Source: Terana coerulea
Taxonomy: Eukaryota; Basidiomycota; Agaricomycetes; Polyporales; Phanerochaetaceae
Assembly (NCBI GenBank): GCA_024811115.1
Contig: JAKOGH010000886.1
Span: 1-16,464 of the forward strand
Length of the DNA stretch: 16,464 nt
Direction of reading: 5' to 3'
Below, in pieces: positions 7,378-16,464 of this stretch (positions are counted from its first letter, which is position 1; every line of letters starts with the position of its first letter). The position numbers and the translations under genes were made by a program. The notes beneath the pieces were generated by a model that was not told the origin of the DNA, searched no databases, and worked only from the letters and a program-made list of their open reading frames with translations.

Positions 7378-10300
7378 TCATGCGTTGCTGCCCTTCCGAG
7401 GCGAGGTCAGCGGAGACCCGGGGAATGCGGAGGGTCGGTCGAGACGGTTGCGTAGCCGCTCAACCTCCCGTTCGAGGTTCAGTGCCTTCTGCTTGAGGTC
7501 AGCCGCTTCCCGTTCAGCACGCCGCTTGGCTAGCTGGAGGTTATTCTCGGAGGTTTGCTAAAATTGCCTTGAGCAACTCACACTCTCGCGGAAAGACAAC
7601 TACTTACCAGCTCATCCATCTGAGCCCTCATGCTGAGGACTTTGCTCTCGCGCTGCTTGACCTCCTCTTCCAATCGTGCGCGCTGACGGTCCGACTCAGC
7701 CAGCTGGAACTTCGCATCCCGCGCACTCTTGTCGGCCGTACGATGCTCCCGTGAGGTATCCTTCGAGTTCTGGTTCAACCGCTCCGTGAGCTCTTCAATC
7801 CGGCTTTCGAGCCGCCGGGACGTCGTCGCAGGACGTGGGGAGTTCAGAGACCTGGTCTCGAGATCCACGATGCGGACGTTGAGCTCCTTGATCTGCTTCT
7901 CGAGGTTCGCCTGCATAGAATGAGTCAGCCTTGCAAGGTAATAACTGACATCCCGCCCAATGACTTACGTTCAGTTTCTCCATTTCTGAATTCTCTACCC
8001 GGACCTTGCCAAGTTCGACCTGGCACTCAGCAGCGTACGTCTCCGCCTTCTTCATCCTCTCCAGAGTCATGCCCACCCGGTCCTCCTGCTCCTCCAACGC
8101 CCGTTCGAGGTCCTGCTTCTTCAGCCTTAACCGCTGCAGCTCCGTGTCCGAGGTCATCTTGCTCGCATCAACATGGTCCATCTTAATCGACTCCAGTTCT
8201 GCCTGCAGGGCGCGCCGCGCCTTCTGGAGTAGTGCCCGATCGGCCTCGGCGTCGTTAAGCACGCTGCGCAGTTCGCGGACTTGAGAGTGTAGGGAGACAA
8301 TCTGAGACTGCTGCTCGGTCTGCGCAGCGGCGGAGGACTCGTAGGCTTTCGAGAGATCCTGGATCTTGGTCTCGTAGCGCTCTTTCTCCTTCTTCCAAGC
8401 GCCGCCGTTGTAGACTTCGTCGTCGTACCGCAGCTGGAGCTCGTCATAGTTGGACCGAACTTTGCGGTTCTCCTCTCTGATCCTACTCATCGTATCACGC
8501 TGTGACTGCAGTTCTGTGAAAAGCAAAGGTCAGGATACGTGCGTGGATGCGAAACAGCAGATAGCGACGAACCCTCAGTCAATTGTGCGAGCTCGGCTGG
8601 ATGCAATTCAGTAAAAGCGTCTGCATGACGGACGGAGTCACTCACTCTGGTACTTCTTCCTCGTCTGGTCAGCAGTGAAGTCGCGCTCGGCTAGATCGTG
8701 CTGATGCTGCTTCCTTTCGTCGTCCATCTCTTCCCTCAAGCGCTGCCTGAGCAGTTCCAGATCCGAACTCTCACGACCTTCCTCCTCCAACTTGGTCTCA
8801 AGTTCGTGAATACGCCCCACAGCAGCCTTCAGACGCTCCTCCTGGGCCAGCCGGTCCGCAGCGGCTTCGGCTTGAGCCTTCTCGGCATCTGCGAGTGCGC
8901 GGCGAGCTATAAGGAGTGATTAGCATGCCAGCCGCCTCAGGGAGAATGGTTAACGAACTGAAGGCTTCTGCGCGGACGGCCTTCGCCTTGGCAATCTCTG
9001 CCTCTTCGAGCCGCTTGAGGTACGAATCTGTCTTGCTCTTGTACGTTTCCACGGCCTCTTGGAGTTCTGTAGTTGCAAGTTAGATATATGTAAAACAAGT
9101 ACGATACAATGCCAGACTGACCTCCATGGATCGTAGTAGAGGTGGACGAGCTGATCTCGAGCTCTTGCAGACGCATCTGCAACTGGCGTTTAGCGTCTTC
9201 GTGTGCTAAGTCAGCGATTTATCGAGCATAATGAGGAGTGTCTTACTAGTCTCATCGTTCTTCGCGATCATCTCCATCTCCAAGCGATCTTTGATGTCGG
9301 CAAGCTCGGTTTGCATCTGCTTCTTAAACTGTGTGAGTTCCTGAACTTGGCGACGCTGGTCTTCGAGCTCGACATGAGCCGCACGTTGCTGAGCGAACTG
9401 TGACCGATAGTCAGTTGGGTTCACCGACCTGAGTAGTGTTGGCTTACCAAGGCCTTGCGAGACTCTTCCAAGCGCGCGTAGCTCTCGCGCTCTTCAACCA
9501 GGGTGTTCTGGAATTTCTTCCACATAGCCTGCACGTCGTGCAACTGCGCTGCCTCGGCCGCCCGACGCGCCTCCGCCTCGTCCTCCAATAGCTCGGCGAG
9601 CCGACCCTTCTCGCGAGCCAGGCGAGCACGGTACTGTTCGAGAGACTGCTTGGACCCGTCGCTGTTCTCGAGCTCCGCCGTCATGTCGCGCAGAAGCGCC
9701 TCGAGATGTTGACGTACGCGAATGGAGGCAGCCATCTGGAGCTCCAGGAGAGACACCTCCTGCTTGAGAGCCGCGACTTGGCCGTTCCGATCGGGTGTGC
9801 GAGGGGGCTCAGGCTGAGACTCCTTGCGAACTCTACCGGCACCGTTGGTCTTCCGGGGCGTGAGGTTCGCCATGACGTGCGTGCCTGTATTCGTAGGTCG
9901 AAGGGACTGGGACTTGGAAAGCATCTCGCGTTCCATTTCCTCGTCCGCAAGCTGCAGTTCGCGCAGTAGCCGGGTTCTGAAGGCTTCGTCCTTCGGGCCG
10001 CTCATGATAAGTCTGCGGATCTCCTGGTGCTGCCTGTCGACATGCTCTTTGATTCTGAGAGCGGTTGTGTTGTTAATCTCAGTATCCTCGAGCTGTTGCT
10101 CTAGTTGGCTGATCCTGGACTCGTACTGGCGCTGGAGTTTGGCTATAGAGCTTGGTGCGTCGGCTTCATCAGCCAAGCGGGTGAGCTCGAGTTCCAAGTT
10201 GTCCTTCGACTTCTGCACGGTGGCGAGTTGGTGCGCGACGTCCTCGACCTGCGTCTTCGTGATCTCGAGTTCGTTCTGAATGCGGCGGGCGTGAAGTTCT

Positions 10301-13300
10301 GCGGCCTCTCGGGCACGCTTCTCCTTCTCCACAGCAGCCGCTGCCCGTGCGGCCTTCTCCTCCTGTGCCCTCACTGCCTTGGCGCGCGTCCTAAGCTCGG
10401 CTTGTTCCATCTCGCGCTCGCGAACAAGGTCCTCGGCCTCCGATGCGAGCCTTGTCTTCGACTTCTCCAGCGACCGGATGTACGCAGCTTGCTTCTGCAA
10501 CTCGAGCTGCGCGTCTGCGAGTTGACGATCGGTGACCCGCTTCGCCTCCTCCAAGACGTGGACGTGTTCGACGATCGTCTTGTCCTGCTTCGCCTCAAGC
10601 TGCTTGACTTCCCACTCGCGGGCCTTCAGGTCGTTGAGCGCTTTATTCAGCTCGCGGTCGAGTTTGACGTTGAGGTCCTTGAGACGAATGATCTCCTGCT
10701 TCTGGGTCGAGACGGAATGCTCAAGCTGCTTGCGCTTGGCGGCTTCAGACTCCAGTTGCTTCCTGTTAGCGTCCATTGCGCGATCGTTTGCAGCCTTATC
10801 GCGTTCTAGCTGGAGCACCACATCCTCAAAGTCTTGGTACTTAGACTGGGCAGTACTGAGCTTGCGTTCCAAAGCCTAGATTGATGTTTAAGTAAATGGA
10901 ATGTAAGAATGAAATATCGGCGCTTACGTCTCTGTCCTTCTGCGCTGCAGCGAGCTGGCCCTCCAAGTCAATCTGCCGTGAACGGACCGACTGAAGGTCG
11001 GACTCAATGGTCCTCTTCACCTTTACCGCGTCCGAAAGAGCGGCCTCGGCCTCCTTGAGCTGCGTCTGACTCGACATCTCGCGATTCGACAGGGACCTGT
11101 GACTCTGCTCGAGCTGCTGGTGCTCGCGGAGAAGGGTATCCAGCTCGACCTTGAGCTTGCTCTGGCCCTCGACTGCCTGCTTGCGTGCCTCGGTGAGGTC
11201 GTGTGAGAGCTGGGAGACTTGGCTGCGGAGATCAGCGAGTTCCATCTCCTTGCTCTTGTCGACTTCGCTTCGACGGGTTTCTTCTGTCACCTTCGTCTGT
11301 AGGAGGGACCGGAGCTCATCCAGCTCCTCTTGCAGACGCCTCCGAGCGTCGGCGGCGCGCTGAGTATCCTCTTGCTGTGTTCGGAGCTCGGAAGTCAAGG
11401 CGTCCACCCTGCCTTGCAGCCCCGCAATCTCCTTCAAGAGACCACCGCGTTCCGACTTGGACTTGTCAAGTTGGGACTCAAGCTTGGCGGCGTCGTCTTC
11501 CTTCTTCTTGATCATGTTGGTGTACTCCGTCGCTGTACGGGCCATCTCCGCAAGCTGCTCCTTGGCCAGACGCGTCTCGCGCTCAAGGATGTCAGTCTTC
11601 TCGCGCAACGAGTCTTTGTTGCGAAGCTCGGCGCTGAGTTTCCCGTCGAGTTCCTGCACGGTCGCCTCCATGCGCTCCTTGGCCCGGGCAACGTCCTCCT
11701 CCCGTTGCGCCACGATATTCTTCAGCTCTTCCGTCGTCTTCATGAGCTCCTCCTTCTCGGCGTGCAGGATGTCGATATCTTCCTCAGCGTCGTTCAGAGA
11801 CTCCGTCAGCTCGGCCTCCTTCTTCGTCCATTCCTGCTGCTCAGTCTCCAGCCGGACGAGGTGTCCAGCGGCCTGGTCGAACGCCTGCTGGAGGGCCTTG
11901 TGCTTCTCCTCGCTTTCCTTCTGCAGTTTCAGCGCGCGATCGAGTTGCGAGTCGAGGGTCTCGAGGTCGGTCTGCATCGCGGCTATTTCATCCTCAAGCT
12001 CGGCCTCGTGCTTCTTGCTACGCTCGAGCAAAGAGTCCTTGTCCAAGGCCAGAGCGCGCTCGGCAGTGAGGTCTTCCTCGACCTTGCGCTTATCCGCCTC
12101 CAAACGCATCTTCAGACTCTCTAGGGCTTCCCTCTCGCGTTGGTCTCTCTCCGCCCTCTCCTTCGCCAGGGTGAGCTCCACCTCTTTCCTCCGAAGCTCT
12201 TCGTCGTTTCTGGTCGCGGCGAGCAATGGCCGTACCTTGGTATAGAGTTGCCACCACGGCCAGTCCCGCAGCTCGCCGTACAGCCGCCCGTTCCGCTGGA
12301 TGGTGCGGATAGCGACGGCACGGTTCAGCACCTTCTTCATCTGCCTCCGCGCGGTCCACATCCGCGCAACGGCCTGCAGACGCGAGAAGATATCGAACAA
12401 AAGAGCGTCCCGTCGTTCCTCGAGCTCGGCAAGGACGCCAGCTTTGAAGAAGATCTTGCTGGTACCGATCTTGAAGAGGCTCTTGTCGAGCTCAAGGGAG
12501 TCGACCATACGGAGGCACGCCTTCCTGCCGTCCATGTACCCTCGCGGGATCACTCCAGGAGTGAGAACTTCGTAGCGCTGGCGGAACTCGACAAAGGGAG
12601 TCTGTTCGGATAGCCCAAACGAGCGATACGAATCCCTTCGAGGACACCGTTGCACCGCAGTTGGTCCAATACTAAAGGGACGTCGATGCGACCAGGCTTC
12701 TTCATAGTGTTCGGGACAATACATCTGACGAAGTGCGGCTGTGTCGCCTGGAGCTGGCCCATCAGGCTCGCAAGCTGCTCCTTGTGCCTTTGACCAACGG
12801 TGCGGAACGCGCCCTTCTTGGTCATACGCTTCTTGCCGCCCGTAGAAAATGCGTTGACGCCGCTTGAGACGATGCCAGGAGCATCCGCGAACTCGGCGAA
12901 AAGTGTGCTGACGTACTTCTCTGTGGAAGCGGCAAGTACACGAGTGAGGTTGTCGTTCAACGGGTCCTTGTTCTTCTCGAGCCATCCATCCGTACGGTAT
13001 TCGACGCGACCGGCGTAGTGGTGCACGAGGAATCCTTGGTCGAACCTGCTCGGCTCGTACTTCATCTTCCCTGGATGCTCGTCCTCACCTGCCTGCGATG
13101 CATCGGAGGCCCATAGGCTGTGGAGCTTGTTCGTGAACGTCAGGTCTGTCGCCTTCGGCATGATACACTCCTCGTCCAATAGGCTGAGAATACCAATTGT
13201 ATTCCCGCTAGTCTCGATGAGGTCGATCGTAGGCTGAAGGTCCAACCCGAAGTTGACGTAGTCCCACTCGATGCCTTCGCGGGCGTATTCCTCCTGCTCG

Positions 13301-15112
13301 AGTACGAACATGTGGTGGTTGAAGAACTGCTGAAGCTTCTCGTTGGTAAAGTTGATCAGCAATTGCTCGTAGCCGTTCGTGTCGAAGATTTCGAAACCTG
13401 CGATATCGAGCACGCCAATGAAGGTAGACTTGGAGGAGGGGCGGTCCAAGGCGCGGTTGATGCGGTCGACGAGCATCCCAAATGACTTCTCGTACAGAGT
13501 CTTGCAAAGCGCCGCAAGCTCGTCGACAGCTTGTTGCTTGGTGCGCGCTTGGGTAATCCACTCCGCCCTGCGAGTACACGAGGGCGGAGGACGGCCTTGG
13601 TGAATTCCGAGACTGGTATGCCGAGCAAGTGACACACACGCTCTGCTTGAGAAGGGTCTGGCATGAGGGCGTCGTCTGAGCGAGTCGCCGTGATGTTGAT
13701 GTTGCCAATGTGGAGGATAGCCGCGACAATGCGGAACAAGTCGAGTTGGTCTGCCGCTGTGAAACCGACGACATCCAGGGCGTTCTTGAGCAGAGCCCAT
13801 TCTTCCCTGTCATCAATCCCGTCGACTTCTCGGCGACTCTTGTTGAGGTACTCGTAATCTTCCACACTACCATCCAGTAGCAGCGTATCTAGAACGGTTT
13901 AGTGTTCGCCTTGTCACAGATTAGCGGAGAAGTCACCTTTGAGACTACCTCCGCCTTCCAGTAGTTGGTAGAAGACATGGAAGCTGCGCTCAGCTTCACT
14001 CCTCACCACGACTCTGCTCTTCTCGAGCAAGTACCAGTCAACGTTCGCGCCGGCAATGCTCCCATCTGGCGCGAAGCTGATCCGAATGAACTTCCCGAAT
14101 CGACTTGAGTTGTTGTTCCGCTGAGTCTGGGCATTTCCAAATGCTTCGAGGATGGGGTTGGCTTGCAAGATTTGGCGTTCCAGCAGTCCTAATCTGCCTT
14201 TGGAATTAAGCTGAAGGCTGGAGGATGACGCAGTCTTGGTGTGACTGTGAGACGGGGTCTTGCGGAAAGATGGGTTTCGGGGAAGACCCTGCGTAGGCAT
14301 ACTTGACGTGAAGGAGTTGGAGTGGGTGAGTGAAGGCGATTTGCTGTGGGCGGGCGCGTCTGGTGGTGGGTGGGTGTCGGTAGCAATTGCTGCGAGATAC
14401 TGTATCACTTTCTTTGTGCTCTCAGTCTTGCCTGCACCCGATTCTCCGCTGTTGTATGTCAGGGTAGTTTATGAATGATTAGACGCGTTACATACGTGAT
14501 CAATATACTTTGGTTCTCGCGTTCTTCACCCATGTTGATCCATGCGCGTTCGGCTATAGCGAAGATATGAGGGGGATTCTCGTCGCGTCGCTTTCCTCGA
14601 TATTGGTGCACTATAGCATCCGAGTAGAGTGGGAGATTCTGGTATGGGTTGATAGCGACCAAGAATAAGCCAGAGTATGTCTGAAGACTCATGGATAGTG
14701 AGTATGATATTCATAGAATCCACAAAACAGATGACTCACGTATATTGCTCCAGAGCCATACCTGAGACGAAGGTTGTGCACAACACTGGCTTCGTTGAGA
14801 AATGTCAGGTCCGCAATGTCGTCCACTCTGTCGAACTTCGGTGGATTCATCTTGCTCAACGCGTACAGAGGTACTCTCCGGATCTTGCAATTTGGCGTAG
14901 GTATTCCAAACAACCCGTAGAAGTGCTTGTACGTACCTCTCCACCTGCAGCCATAACTACATCCCCAAGTCGTCTTCCTCCTTAACTACCCATCCTGCAA
15001 GGTATCCGTCTCTATCATCAGGAACCCATACCCACTTCTTCTCGTTAAATTCTGCTTGCAGGGCAGCCGCCCTCGCGGCCTCTGCACTATGCGAAGGCCG
15101 TGGTGGAGGCAT
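7378..15112 (-). CDS. class II (conventional) myosin heavy chain, 14 exons, with three one-base frame breaks
   Basis: This is an actin-based motor that forms bipolar filaments and in fungi drives the cytokinetic ring and septation. Exons: 15112-14937, 14883-14740, 14680-14496, 14448-13937, 13888-10928, 10875-9448, 9397-9247, 9205-9122, 9066-8959, 8906-8646, 8596-8573, 8513-7969, 7910-7608, 7557-7378. Introns are 41-59 nt. Allowing one missing base in each of three places, all phases agree and the product is 2,354 residues. The domains are an SH3-like N-terminus ([17 protein letters not shown], 26-42), P-loop GESGAGKT (170-177), a long Ser/Pro-rich loop 1 (~192-256), switch [11 protein letters not shown] (280-289), switch II DIAGFE (~500), the SH helix [17 protein letters not shown] (~750), and two IQ-like motifs (~840-890, ending WPWWQLY). 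A coiled coil then runs to ~2335 with a Pro-rich break at ~1645-1694, followed by a short non-helical tail. The breaks are at 14963-14966, ~13562-13565 and ~12596-12598. The start has the sequence [16 protein letters not shown] and fits the family. Confidence 0.93.
8573..8596 (-). other. 24-nt micro-exon of the myosin gene
   Basis: Between the exons 8906-8646 and 8513-7969 the direct intron would be 132 nt, more than twice any other in the gene. Splitting it gives two normal introns, 8645-8597 (49 nt, GTGAGT to CCAG) and 8572-8514 (59 nt, GTTCGT to CACAG). Between them is an in-phase exon that encodes ELAQLTE with split codons at both ends. The joined protein reads KKYQTELAQLTEELQSQRD, which keeps the coiled-coil pattern. 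Confidence 0.7.
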
Positions 15113-16464
15113 CGCGTAAACTCAGGGGTATTGAGATGTTCGCCTGTCCTCAATGTTGCTTGTTCTGAGTTGTCGTCAGCGATGGTGCGTATCGGGTATA
15201 GTCGTAACAGTTCGTTGGTATACACGGGCCACGAATGGACCCAATGTGAGGGAAATGGGAGATAATTACGCGGACTTGCTCCCGAGGGAGAACAACCTTG
15301 AAAGAACCAACGCCGACCGCTATAGGCCGTGACATCAGATTCAACCGCGGTCACGACTGAGTCACGACGGTGACCATGTGGCACGACGTGACCGTGATGG
15401 CGGGGAGCTTCAGACTTCAGTCGCAGTTTGGTCGCAGTCATTAATATTGTCAAGCGAACGTTCTGACTCACAGGAATGTACATAGATCTTCAGAGCTTAA
15501 GGGTCGACACGAGTAACGACGCAGGTTCGTCTTTATTCACCTTAGCTCAGGAGAGTGCTGCTAAGGATATCATTCGTCAAGAGTACTGTACTTACCTCAG
15601 GGGGCCATATACATAGTCTCCCTAGGCAGAGTAGACAGACTCAGATGTGACGGACGGTCGTCTGTCTGACGTCTGCTTTTTCAACCGGGGTCTTAGGCAC
15701 TAGTCCGCCATCAGCCGACATGCCGCTTACTCAGAGGCCAAGCAACACCAAACAACGCGATGTTCAACGCGTAGAGGACCGTACAATACCCCACTGCACT
15801 CGCGTTCTGCGTGCCTACTTGTACACATATGTTTTCTCAATAACATAAAAATCATAAGGCCGCATTTTATGCAGCAGGGCCCGATACCGCCAATAAGTCC
15901 CCGCCATCCGGGATAACAATGCGCAGCTTTAGAGCACTAGTAACTCCGCCTCACGCATTATGTAAACCTCTTGATTGAAATCCTCAAAAAGAACAGATTA
16001 ATTCCATGGTGTGAACAGTGGCCTCGCAAATGCACGGCATAACATGAAGGCGTAGCAGATATGGTGGGAAGAGGAATGAGACGCGATGGAGACGGTGTAC
16101 AGTGAGCAAGTTTGCCGTAAGGAAATGAACAATAACGAAGGAGCCACGTGTGCGCCACGTGAAATGCCACGTTGTTTGCCAGATCTTGCAAAGATCGCAG
16201 GGGCCCTAATCAACTATCGTACGGTAAGACCCTCAACCTAAAGGTATCGGGAATACCCCTCTGGAACTTACCAGAAGGGATAAGAATTGCCATTCGCTTC
16301 ACTGCGCCTGGTCTAGTGATTAATCAAACCATCCAGAACTATGTGGTCTTGCCCGGCGTAGAAGTGTTTATTTGGGATGAGTAAGAGGCTAATACAGACA
16401 TCTCTAAAGGTATTTAATTGTTGTTGAACGTGCTGTGAAGCTCCAGGCTGAAACGCTACACCAC
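15113..16464. promoter_or_regulatory. myosin upstream region and right-edge DNA
   Basis: There is no convincing gene in 1.35 kb. About 240-275 bases upstream of the myosin ATG lie three CACGAC sites (15352-15357, 15363-15368, 15382-15387) mixed with GGTGACC and CGTGACC. An ACGCGT (MluI cell-cycle-box type) lies at ~15764-15769. An 8-bp inverted repeat, AGACAGAC/GTCTGTCT, is at 15633-15640 and 15660-15667. A row of CACGT sites lies at 16144-16172. A plus-strand open frame ending at 16384 lacks an ATG and a recognisable family; it could be a last exon but is weak. Confidence 0.4.
16144..16172. promoter_or_regulatory. three phased CACGT(G) E-box-like sites
   Basis: CCACGTG at 16144-16150, CCACGTG at 16155-16161 and CCACGT at 16167-16172 recur every 11-12 bases, about one helical turn. 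CACGTG is the site of Pho4/Cbf1-type bHLH factors in fungi. Which gene it serves is not visible; the nearest known start (myosin) is ~1 kb away, so an off-window gene is more likely. Confidence 0.4.

Noticed and set aside
9503..12613. Long plus-strand open frames opposite the myosin tail
   Set aside because: They mirror the GC-rich, low-complexity coiled-coil codons on the minus strand, have Leu/Ser-rich shadow compositions and no family features.
13208..13873. Alternative myosin motor frames as evidence of a second gene
   Set aside because: They continue the motor sequence only because of the one-base breaks; motif order is that of a single myosin.
14986..15483. Minus-strand 165-codon frame upstream of myosin
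   Set aside because: It runs across the myosin first exon in a different frame from MPPPRPSHS and the SH3-like segment.
15633..15667. AGACAGAC/GTCTGTCT inverted repeat
   Set aside because: An 8-bp stem with a 19-base loop in non-coding DNA is weak and has no supporting context.
16172..16384. Protein-like plus-strand frame at the right edge
   Set aside because: It has no ATG, its codon use is unlike the GC-rich genes here, and no upstream exon or family is visible; a last exon remains possible.

Overview
The window looks like nuclear DNA of a filamentous basidiomycete, probably an Agaricomycete (polypore-like is a guess). The evidence is the gene structure: coding exons interrupted by many 41-64 nt GT-AG introns, GC-rich codon use, and a fungal-type conventional myosin. 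There is no prokaryotic operon organisation.

Layout. (1) Positions 787-1982 and 3014-4198 are the arms of a ~1.2 kb inverted duplication separated by a ~1.03 kb spacer. Each arm carries a two-exon gene for a small secreted glycine-rich protein, and the two genes are transcribed away from each other. The protein has a signal peptide and three repeats of a GGSVTNxGxGIxNxG motif. Copy A (minus strand) has an intact first exon. Copy B (plus strand) has a -1 and a +1 indel in exon 1. Both copies share a one-base frame break at the same G/C run, which cuts the third repeat. (2) Positions 4731-5570 hold a candidate two-exon gene for an unrecognised small membrane protein. (3) Positions 5571-6524 hold no recognisable gene. 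(4) Positions 6525-6979, minus strand, hold a ribosomal protein eL38 (RPL38) gene with four exons, an ATG-only first exon and a one-base break. (5) Positions 7378-15112, minus strand, hold a complete 14-exon class II myosin heavy chain gene of about 2,354 residues once three one-base breaks are allowed for. (6) Positions 15113-16464 are upstream DNA with promoter-like motif clusters and no convincing gene.

The genes do not form an obvious pathway. Myosin II is the cytokinetic-ring motor, eL38 is a housekeeping ribosomal protein, and the glycine-rich pair is probably secreted or cell-wall material.

The most important cross-cutting observation is that the myosin, RPL38 and glycine-rich genes are each broken by single-base losses, mostly in short C/G runs, while splice sites and the rest of the frames are intact. 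This pattern suggests uncorrected homopolymer errors in the assembly rather than five independent gene deaths, but the sequence alone cannot settle it. The least explained pieces are the repeat-built glycine-rich family and a conserved intron-like block upstream of both of its copies. I found no CRISPR array, tRNA, rRNA or transposase.
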